A stretch of 7,843 bases of DNA from JBBQIY01 sp964618405 (lineage in GTDB: Bacteria > Verrucomicrobiota > Kiritimatiellia > RFP12 > UBA3636). The position numbers were made by a program, and so were the translations under genes. Where the stretch lies: contig CAZUAY010000190.1 in assembly GCA_964618405.1 (NCBI GenBank), forward strand, positions 1 through 7,843, in the 5' to 3' direction. Below the pieces are notes generated by a model. It was not told the origin of the DNA. It worked only from the letters and a program-made list of their open reading frames with translations, and ran no database searches. This document shows, in pieces, positions 1 to 5,976 of this stretch. Each line of letters starts with the position of its first letter. Position 1 is the stretch's first letter.

Positions 1-9
1 CTCGCGACT

Positions 10-54
10 GTAATCGGGCAGTCAACGGGGCACCCCCCGTCACTGACCGATTAC
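10..54. repeat. REP-like imperfect hairpin
   Basis: A long interrupted inverted repeat. GTAATCGG (10-17) pairs with CCGATTAC (47-54). After a G/A mismatch CAGT (19-22) pairs with ACTG (42-45), and after a small internal loop ACGGGG (25-30) pairs with CCCCGT (35-40) around a CACC loop. That gives 18 base pairs in 45 nt. No T-run follows on either strand, so it is not a standard intrinsic terminator. The left arm recurs near the other end of the window (7618-7638, 19 of 21 bases identical), which points to a dispersed REP-like or MITE-like element. The pairing is seen directly; the element class is inferred. Confidence 0.6.
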
Positions 55-74
55 GTGAGTTGTGAGGAATCCGT

Positions 75-102
75 TGGACAAGCTGATGCAGGATGATATA
101 CA
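75..102 (+). promoter_or_regulatory. weak promoter candidate for the AraC-family gene
   Basis: TGGACA (75-80, five of six matches to the -35 consensus) is separated by 16 nt from TATACA (97-102, four of six matches to TATAAT), about 70 nt upstream of the start at 173. The region 55-172 is otherwise non-coding, with no other feature I can support. This is a motif match only. Confidence 0.25.
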
Positions 103-172
103 CTATCAGTATTAGCTTTTGAGAGAGAGGCATTGTTTTTTAGATGTCCTCTCTGTAGGGGTTTGATTTATT

Positions 173-1077
173 ATGAAACTTCAACTTGAAAAAATTGCGA
201 TGCCACTGAGGCAGTCGTTTCGGCTCTTGCGCTGGCATGACAACGTGCGTGACGTTGAGGTTATACCGATAGCGGGTCCGGCACAAGCGTTCGCAGGTGC
301 AGGCAGCGGCTGGCATTTTCACCCCGAGTTTGAAATTACGCTCGTTACGAGAGGGGCTGGTACGCGGTTCATTGGCGACAACATCACATCATTCGGCACG
401 ATGGATCTTGTTTTAATCGGATCCGGACTACCCCACTATTGGCATGGATTAGACGATTCTTCCGGCTATGCAGTTCAGTTCAGTTTAGTTTAGGGGACGA
501 GACGCCGCTGGGGCATCTGGAAGAAACACGCGAACTGGAACCGCTCTGGTTGGATGCCAGGCTTGGCATGCAATTCACCGGAGCGACTCGGGAACGTGTC
601 GTTGATTTGATAATTTCTATGCCGACGCAACGCGGAGTGGGACGATTCGCTTCCTTTATGCGAATTTTGGAGACTCTTTTGTCCGCCCCAGAAGCTGACC
701 GGTGCCAACTTTCGCGCAAAGTGCTGACTTCCTCAAAGCGGTTGGGTAACACGGTCGAGGTACAAAAAGCGATTTCCTTTATTCTGGATAATCTGCACGA
801 AGCGATCACGTTGCAAGACGCGCTTGTCCACTCCGCCATGGGCAAGGCCACTTTCTCGCGTCATTTTAAAGCGTATACGGGCAAAACTTTTACACAGTTT
901 CTACGCGAGGTAAGGATCGACTATGCGATCCGTCAGCTCGTGGAAAGTAGTCTATCCATCAGTGAGATCGCCTTCGCTGCCGGCTTCAACAACCTCTCCC
1001 ACTTCAACCACACCTTCCGAGCCATCTACGGCTGCGCTCCCAGCGATCTCCAAAAAACTCGGCGCGGAAATGAATAA
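173..1077 (+). pseudogene. AraC-family transcriptional regulator with cupin sensor, frame broken
   Basis: The first 106 codons (173-493) encode the sensory half. It has the beta-barrel cupin signature GWHFHPEFEITLV at about residues 44-56, followed by GDNITSF and LPHYWHG. The second half lies in another frame (about 478-1077). It contains a classic double helix-turn-helix: first unit around LQDALVHSAMGKATFSRHFK, second around ISEIAFAAGFNNLSHFNHTF, then the usual C-terminal RAIYGCAPSDLQK. Each part alone is incomplete. Joining them at VQFSL, which both frames encode, gives about 299 residues, the normal family length. The break lies within four tandem 5-bp units (473-492), and removing one unit restores the frame. 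These regulators usually control nearby sugar-utilisation genes; the beta-helix gene converges on it 30 bp away. The start at 173 has only a weak upstream GGGG, and the ATG at 200 is an alternative. It could be a pseudogene, a phase-variable gene or an error in the sequence. Confidence 0.85.
473..492 (+). repeat. four tandem GTTYA pentamers at the AraC frameshift
   Basis: The run is GTTCA-GTTCA-GTTTA-GTTTA. Frame 2 reads VQFSLV then TAG at 491-493, while frame 1 reads VQFSLGDE starting five bases later, at 478. Deleting any one pentamer joins the frames as AVQFSLGDE with no residue disturbed. This is the pattern left by slipped-strand gain of one repeat unit. A single-base insertion near 491 would also restore the frame, giving VQFSLVLGDE. 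Confidence 0.85.
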
Positions 1078-1107
1078 TTCTTGATTGTTCAGAGTACGAG
1101 GAAAAGG

Positions 1108-2202
1108 TTAGACGATTTTATCGAGCAGAACATAACGGCCTCCCTCAACGGGAAAGGGCGAGATCGAAACAGGACAACCGCTGTGAATGCCGATGCGGGC
1201 GTGCATCCGATTATCAGGGTCGTAGACGCCGTGCGTGAGTTTGTAAGCGGCCGGACTGCCGCCTGGCTCAAAATTCACGGTATCAATTCGGAAGTAAATG
1301 TTCTGCGAGGGAGGAAGTCCAAACGTTGGCTGACGCAAGGCGGAAACAATCTTGCCATTGTGTTGTGCCACAACATGCACAATATGCGAAAAGTGTGATG
1401 AATCATGGAAGACGATCGCCTCTTCGCAATTGTGAACATAGAGATAATCGGCAACCGTATGTTCGCCAAAAACAAAGCCGTACTTGAAGCCCTGAACGCC
1501 AACACTGCGAAACGACTGATGATCGTTCTGATCGGCCGATGCGATTAGCCCAGCGCAATAACAGGGATTGGCTTGAAGCTCTTTCTGCTCACTGTAGCTA
1601 CAGACGTTGCGCGTCAGACCAAAGTGGCAGTGTTCTACGATGAGTCGACTGGTATCCTTGAAATTGGCCGCCGATGAGGTGGGATACATCTTATCCGTGT
1701 TGAGCACCACGCGAAATTCGAGGTTCCGAACGCTCAGGTTTTCTAATCCAAAGGGCAGACTGCTACCGCCCAAAACCGAGATCAACGACCACGGTCGCGC
1801 ATCGGGATCGCTCGTATTCTCAGGCGCTTCCCAGTCGGAAAAAAGGACACAGTTGTTGATCCGGATTGGAAATTCGGTCGCCGGCCACATGTGGCACTGT
1901 CCCGGTGCGCGCATCTGATAGTCGTAGAGTTGGCGTACCGGCATCTCTCCTTGAAGGCAGATATTGCGCCAGCCATCAATATTACCTGGCTCGCAAGGAA
2001 TAAAGAGTTGTGAACAACACGGAAATCCGTCAACCGTTTCAGGTGCCGGCTTCGCAATGCGATAGCCCTTAGGTGTAAACGGGAAGAGAACCGTCCCGCC
2101 ACCGCGCGCGTAAACGGCGTTGATCGCCGCTTGGATGGCGTCGGTGTCGTCCGTAACACCGTCTCCGCATGCGCCCATTTCAAAAACATTCAGTCCTAGC
2201 AT
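1108..2202 (-). CDS. pectate-lyase-like right-handed beta-helix protein
   Basis: A 364-residue protein that opens with the family hallmark GDGVTDDTDAIQAAI (residues 13-27), then GGGTVLFPFTPKGYRI (34-49). This is the entry to the beta-helix in the pectate lyase superfamily 3 / GH28-like fold. The body contains the alternating short hydrophobic and Asn/His-rich segments of helix rungs, e.g. LENLSVRNLEF and RLIVEHCHFGL. Such proteins cut or bind acidic or branched polysaccharides, but substrate and catalytic residues cannot be read here. The start is firm: GAGGAG (2214-2209) sits 6 nt before the ATG. No signal peptide precedes the domain, which is unusual for this fold and suggests a cytoplasmic product. 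It is the last gene of the minus-strand run, 39 nt after the acetyltransferase-ceramidase gene, and converges on the AraC gene. No clear terminator is seen in the 30-bp gap (1078-1107). Confidence 0.85.
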   Translation of the reverse strand: MLGLNVFEMGACGDGVTDDTDAIQAAINAVYARGGGTVLFPFTPKGYRIAKPAPETVDGFPCCSQLFIPCEPGNIDGWRNICLQGEMPVRQLYDYQMRAPGQCHMWPATEFPIRINNCVLFSDWEAPENTSDPDARPWSLISVLGGSSLPFGLENLSVRNLEFRVVLNTDKMYPTSSAANFKDTSRLIVEHCHFGLTRNVCSYSEQKELQANPCYCAGLIASADQNDHQSFRSVGVQGFKYGFVFGEHTVADYLYVHNCEEAIVFHDSSHFSHIVHVVAQHNGKIVSALRQPTFGLPPSQNIYFRIDTVNFEPGGSPAAYKLTHGVYDPDNRMHARIGIHSGCPVSISPFPVEGGRYVLLDKIV

Positions 2203-2241
2203 AAACAGCTCCTCATAGATTGGATTGTACCCGTACTGGGC

Positions 2242-4263
2242 TCAGCTTTCAGCATAAAGGCGATTCAGCATCGTGATCGTTTCTTCAGCAAGGATCAACC
2301 CGCCTTCAGGACCGACGGGATTGCTGGCAGGAGTCGAGCCATATCCGCCACCCACCGTTGAGCGCAGGCTTGGAACGTAGATACCATCGCCCGCAAGCTG
2401 GACAAGGAAAGTCTGCAAGAAAGGGCTCCGCGCTTTGATTAGGATACCATAGTCGAGGTAATACTCAAACGGATTGCAGGCAAAGGCGACATCGCCGAGA
2501 CGGACGCCACGGATCGTCACGGTCTGCGCGGCGTCGGGTTGCGTCTTCATCAGCTCATAGCGAGCGACCATTTCACGGTACCAGTTGCCCGTGCGCGTAG
2601 CCCGAGTGAGGGGCACATACCAGCGAGGTTCTCGCAGGAGGCTTGGGTTGTCCGTTAGCTTTTTAAGCTCAGCATCGCGCGTTGCATCGCACGCCTCAGC
2701 CTCACGTAGCGCTTCCTCCATCTGCTGAGCGCTGATCTTATTCAGCGGCAAGTTGACTACGACAGAGGTGGTTCGTAGCGGGAGGTCGTCAGTTGCCTCA
2801 GAGCCGATGACGGCGACAACGTCGCTGACCGCGCGAGCAAGCCGAGCGGCAATCGCGGCACGCCTCGTCTGATCACGGAGGTGCTCCATTCGCTGCAACG
2901 CGGCCTTTTCATACAAGGGGTGCGGCGACTGGTCTCCGGCCGTGCTGCACTGAGGCATCACATAAAGCGCATCGCCAAACTGCCGACGCAACGCCAACCG
3001 CGTATCATGCCAATAGTCGGCGCTGAAGCGATACTCCTGCTCGCTCACCTGCGAGGGACAAGGAACATTTATGACGACACCCGTAAGCTCACCGGCCGGA
3101 TCGTAGGTTGCCAACACATTGACGCTATGATCCTCGTAGCCTTCAATATGGGAGAAGTGCGGCACAGCGACATTGCCATACATCGTCGATTTCCCATCAC
3201 GATCAACCCAACGGCGGTTGCGACCGACGACGGCAAAGTCCAGACCCCAGGCAACTTTGCCGAGTTTACGCTTCCGCCAAGCCTCAGCAACAGCATCAAC
3301 AATACGCGTCACAACGAGCTCATGATAAGCCGCAATCTCAGGCACATGAGGAGCGAACCGCTCACGCACATCGGGCGAAAGAAAGGCGCGATTACCATCC
3401 ATGCCGGGTCCTGTGTGCGTGTGGGTGGCGTTGAGGATGACCGTGCCGGCGGTGAGTTCCGGGATGGCGGTGGCAACACGAGCGCGGACTTTTTGCTCAA
3501 ATTCGGCGAAAACGCCAATAAGATCGCACGAGACAAGCGCCGCGCACCCTTCACCGTTGTCGAGGACCAGTGCCGTGATCGTGAGTGGCTCGGCCGGCGC
3601 CTCTGGAAGACGGCCGTGGAACTGGCCCGCAATGAAAGCCGGATGTTGTGGCGTAATGTCCGCCGAAGCCCAGCCGATGCGAAGCGACGTCCGCTCCACC
3701 CGCAGCGCGGTTCCCATGACGCGCTCCATGTAAAATTCTAACATAGGCGGAGCGTTAATACGGGCGGGACGCATCTGCTCATAGAGCGGCGTGAAGCCAA
3801 GGGAGGTGTAGAGCTTCCACGCGCGAGCGTTTTCAAACTGCACCGTAAGGCTCATCTTCGGCGGGCCATACGTGTCGCCGATCTCAAGCAAACGCGCCAT
3901 AATAAGGCGGCCTGCACCCTGCCCCTGCACGGTGGTTCGAATGCAAATGCCGAAGAGACTGATCTCAGGCTTCTCCGCCTTCCATGAGTACCAAGCTTCT
4001 CCGTGGATGGCACCTGTCGGATCTTCGAGGATGAGGCAAACCATCAAGGGATTAACTGCCGCAGCAGGAACCCATTTTTCAGCGGAAGCGATCATCGCGG
4101 TAGGCGTACCACGATAGTAGATGCCGTCCTTGACGGGCATCTCATGATAAAAGGCGATCATCTGCGGCAAATCGACAGCCTCGATTAGCCGAATGGTAAA
4201 CGCACGGCCATCACGCAGCGTGACAGTCTGAGGTGGGGCGTAATGGCGATCTTCAAATTTCAT
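2242..4263 (-). CDS. GNAT acetyltransferase fused to neutral-ceramidase-like hydrolase
   Basis: 673 residues in one open frame. Residues 1 to about 182 form a GNAT N-acetyltransferase, with the acetyl-CoA loop QGQGAG (113-118) and the motif B helix FENARAWKLYTSLGF (143-157). Residues about 195-673 resemble neutral/alkaline non-lysosomal ceramidase. They show the opening IGWASADITP, the zinc-site motif ATHTHTGPG (279-287), and AGDQSPH (442-448), whose Ser446 matches the catalytic serine of the GDVSPN motif. E600 and Y629 fit the later zinc-site positions by rough alignment. The second zinc histidine of the classic HAT motif is replaced by a CPSQ segment (402-405), a form I associate with bacterial homologues of unknown substrate. 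There is no signal peptide, although characterised neutral ceramidases are exported or membrane-bound. The expected chemistry is N-acyl amide hydrolysis plus N-acetylation; the substrate is unknown. The ribosome binding site (GGAA, 6 nt before ATG) is weak and lies in a hairpin. An internal ATG at 3717, preceded by GGAG, could start the hydrolase alone. Confidence 0.85.
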   Translation of the reverse strand: MKFEDRHYAPPQTVTLRDGRAFTIRLIEAVDLPQMIAFYHEMPVKDGIYYRGTPTAMIASAEKWVPAAAVNPLMVCLILEDPTGAIHGEAWYSWKAEKPEISLFGICIRTTVQGQGAGRLIMARLLEIGDTYGPPKMSLTVQFENARAWKLYTSLGFTPLYEQMRPARINAPPMLEFYMERVMGTALRVERTSLRIGWASADITPQHPAFIAGQFHGRLPEAPAEPLTITALVLDNGEGCAALVSCDLIGVFAEFEQKVRARVATAIPELTAGTVILNATHTHTGPGMDGNRAFLSPDVRERFAPHVPEIAAYHELVVTRIVDAVAEAWRKRKLGKVAWGLDFAVVGRNRRWVDRDGKSTMYGNVAVPHFSHIEGYEDHSVNVLATYDPAGELTGVVINVPCPSQVSEQEYRFSADYWHDTRLALRRQFGDALYVMPQCSTAGDQSPHPLYEKAALQRMEHLRDQTRRAAIAARLARAVSDVVAVIGSEATDDLPLRTTSVVVNLPLNKISAQQMEEALREAEACDATRDAELKKLTDNPSLLREPRWYVPLTRATRTGNWYREMVARYELMKTQPDAAQTVTIRGVRLGDVAFACNPFEYYLDYGILIKARSPFLQTFLVQLAGDGIYVPSLRSTVGGGYGSTPASNPVGPEGGLILAEETITMLNRLYAES

Positions 4264-4268
4264 AGAGA

Positions 4269-4295
4269 GTTCCGATCACAGACTGATCACGGAAC
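4269..4295 (-). promoter_or_regulatory. hairpin covering the ribosome binding site of the GNAT-ceramidase gene
   Basis: In the 39-nt gap after the ferredoxin stop, GTTCC-GATCA (4269-4278) can pair with TGATC and GGAAC (4284-4288, 4291-4295) across a CAGAC loop, with a 2-nt bulge. That is 10 base pairs. In the minus-strand transcript the 3' arm ends in GGAAC, then CTCTATG follows closely, so the only SD-like bases (GGAA) are inside the stem. There is no U-run, so a strong terminator is unlikely. Lowered translation, RNA processing or partial attenuation between the redox genes and the downstream enzymes are possible. The pairing is seen; the function is inferred. Confidence 0.5.
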
Positions 4296-4302
4296 CACTA
4301 TT

Positions 4303-4491
4303 TTAATCGTCAACCGAAATGGCCTGTACAGGACAACTCTCGGCAGCTTCCTTGCATTTTTCTTCATTCTCTGGCGGAACGGGATCAACTTTAACTTTTG
4401 CGATGCCGTCCACTAATTCAAAAACCTCTGGACAAACATCTGCGCAGATTCCACAGCCAATACAGGTACCTTCATCTACTTTTGCTTTCAT
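4303..4491 (-). CDS. single [4Fe-4S] cluster ferredoxin
   Basis: A 62-residue acidic ferredoxin. Ligands are C10, C13 and C16 in CIGCGIC, and C53 in SCPVQAI. C20 and C46 sit where the Thermotoga and Desulfovibrio-type one-cluster ferredoxins have an extra cysteine pair (a disulfide in Thermotoga maritima). Ligands for a second cluster are absent, so it carries one low-potential [4Fe-4S] centre and works as a soluble one-electron carrier. Its ribosome binding site is near perfect: AAGGAGG (4504-4498) lies 6 nt before the ATG, so high expression is expected. It lies 36 nt downstream of the flavodiiron gene in the same direction, with no terminator between. This makes it the natural candidate electron donor, direct or indirect, for that enzyme. 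No rubredoxin gene, the classic donor, is present in the window. Confidence 0.95.
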   Translation of the reverse strand: MKAKVDEGTCIGCGICADVCPEVFELVDGIAKVKVDPVPPENEEKCKEAAESCPVQAISVDD

Positions 4492-4527
4492 AGTAAACCT
4501 CCTTGATCGTTAACGTATGGGTTCGAG

Positions 4528-5718
4528 TTACTGAGGAGTCATGTCGACCCCGCCGGCGGTATGCGCCTTCACCACAGCATCAGCCAAAGCGTCAAGCTGT
4601 GCAAACGTCTCGGCAGTCGGCAATCCCTTTTGCATCACCGTACCCAGCACCTCGACTTTCAAGTTCGGGATCTGTCCGACAATCGCCTCAGCAGCTTTCG
4701 TTGCCCAGCCGTAGGATCCGATCACGGCAGCATACTTGGTTTTTGGGCGAACCATGTTGGCAATGTGCGCCGCGTAGTACATCGTAGGATGCGCTCCCAC
4801 ATGGACGGTCGGTGTTGCTGCGATTAAGGTCGCGCAGTCCATCAGCGACATCGCCAACTCGCCGATATCCGTGACAATCAGATCGAAGACATGCACCTTG
4901 ACACCACGCTTGACGAGGGCATCCACAAGATACTCAACCATCAGTTTTGTGCTGCCGTGCATACTCACGTAGGGCAAGCAAACTTCATTTTTAACCACGG
5001 GCGATCCCCACTCTTTGTAGGCATCGAGGATAAATTTAGGGTCGTCGTAAACAGGCCCATGACTCGGCGCGATCATATCGAAGTCAAGCGCCGCAAGCTT
5101 CTTTAAGTTGCCTTCAATAGCCCCACGGAACGGCATCATGATCTCTGCATAGTAACGCTTGGCGGATCGGTAAGTCAGCCCCTTGTCAACTACAAAAAGA
5201 TCGGTCGTGGCCAAATGCGAACCAAAGAAGTCACAGCTAAAGAGCACCTTCGACTCGGGAATGTACGTGCACATCGTCTCAGGCCAATGCACCCAAGGCG
5301 TGTAGATGAAACGCATCGTCTTGTCACCGAGCGAAACCTCTTCGCCGTCTTTGACCACGCGAATGCGTGCCGCTTCAATGCTCAGATGCGTCATGAGCAG
5401 ATCCTTCGCCTTCGTGCTGCACAATAGCACCGCCTCGGGATACTTCTCGAGCAACTCGGGCAAGAGCCCCGAATGATCTTGCTCGGCGTGATTCGAAACG
5501 ATGTAGTCAATCCGCGCGACGTTCTCAAGCTGATTCATCAAATCCGCGCGCAGGTCAGGATCGGTCGTGTCGATCAAAGCCGTTGCCGACTCCCCCTTCA
5601 CCAAATAAGCGTTGTAGCTGGTACCGTCTGGAAGCGGAATCAGAGAATCAAAAAGCCGACGCTCCCAATGCGCCGAAATAATAGCCTGAATGCCTGGTTT
5701 CATTTCTCTTGCGATCAT
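4528..5718 (-). CDS. flavodiiron protein (A-type flavoprotein, FprA/ROO type)
   Basis: 396 residues, the normal two-domain length of class A flavodiiron proteins. The N-terminal metallo-beta-lactamase domain has a complete diiron site: H77, E79, D81 and H82 in NHAEQDHSG, then H144 in PWVHWPE, D163 in SCDFFGSH and H220 in APSHGP. The C-terminal flavodoxin domain begins about residue 248 with the FMN phosphate loop YVSMHGSTK. It continues through ATPTVHVGAHP and the GSYGW loop at 334-338. The enzyme is cytoplasmic and reduces O2 to water and/or NO to N2O, protecting anaerobes from brief oxygen or nitrosative stress. The ligand set does not say which substrate is preferred. No NAD(P)H:flavin reductase or rubredoxin extension is fused, so an outside donor is needed; the ferredoxin gene follows 36 nt later. 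The ATG at 5718 is chosen because AAAGGGA lies about 8 nt upstream; a Met five codons later is less well placed. A strong promoter lies about 100 nt upstream. Confidence 0.95.
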   Translation of the reverse strand: MIAREMKPGIQAIISAHWERRLFDSLIPLPDGTSYNAYLVKGESATALIDTTDPDLRADLMNQLENVARIDYIVSNHAEQDHSGLLPELLEKYPEAVLLCSTKAKDLLMTHLSIEAARIRVVKDGEEVSLGDKTMRFIYTPWVHWPETMCTYIPESKVLFSCDFFGSHLATTDLFVVDKGLTYRSAKRYYAEIMMPFRGAIEGNLKKLAALDFDMIAPSHGPVYDDPKFILDAYKEWGSPVVKNEVCLPYVSMHGSTKLMVEYLVDALVKRGVKVHVFDLIVTDIGELAMSLMDCATLIAATPTVHVGAHPTMYYAAHIANMVRPKTKYAAVIGSYGWATKAAEAIVGQIPNLKVEVLGTVMQKGLPTAETFAQLDALADAVVKAHTAGGVDMTPQ

Positions 5719-5817
5719 AGTCTAATCCCTTTCTTTGTATCTCTCTAAGCACCGTCATTTCCGTCGCGCCGATAAATTCAGAACCTAGCAACGCGGGAAC
5801 CAACGAAAGAAGTCGCT

Positions 5818-5846
5818 ATTATCGCCTTTTTTAGATCAACCGTCAA
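5818..5846 (-). promoter_or_regulatory. sigma-70-type promoter of the flavodiiron operon
   Basis: On the minus strand TTGACG (5846-5841) is followed after exactly 17 nt by GATAAT (5823-5818). Each hexamer matches consensus at five of six positions. Transcription would start near 5811, leaving a leader of about 90 nt. That leader can form a weak stem (TTCC/GGAA plus CGCG/CGCG between 5759 and 5799, with a 23-nt loop). No FNR, Rex or PerR box is obvious around it. Confidence 0.7.
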
Positions 5847-5874
5847 CCCATTACAGAAAATCAAATTTTTCAAA

Positions 5875-5903
5875 TTGACGCATCACCGTCAGCAAACTAT
5901 AGT
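5875..5903 (+). promoter_or_regulatory. sigma-70-type promoter of the repeat lipoprotein gene
   Basis: TTGACG (5875-5880), a 17-nt spacer, then TATAGT (5898-5903); each hexamer matches consensus at five of six positions. The start point would be near 5910, giving a leader of about 67 nt. The -35 box lies 28 bp from the -35 box of the divergent flavodiiron promoter. The DNA between them is very A/T-rich (GAAAATCAAATTTTTC and following), suitable for UP-element contacts or a shared regulator. A perfect 10-bp palindrome, TAAACGTTTA (5941-5950), lies downstream in the leader. Confidence 0.7.
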
Positions 5904-5976
5904 ACCCTTAATTTCTCGTCGGATTCGGCAACCGGAGGTTTAAACGTTTAGGGAGAAAAGTGAGCAAAAGCATGTT

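Noticed and set aside
2242..2244. UGA as a recoded sense codon joining two genes
   Set aside because: A strong ribosome binding site follows before the next ATG, nothing resembling a selenocysteine insertion element was seen just after it, and UGA also ends the SGNH gene at a normal place.
2881..3741. 286-residue open frame on the plus strand
   Set aside because: It lies wholly inside the GNAT-ceramidase gene on the other strand, has no recognisable domain and a composition typical of an antisense shadow (Arg/His-rich).
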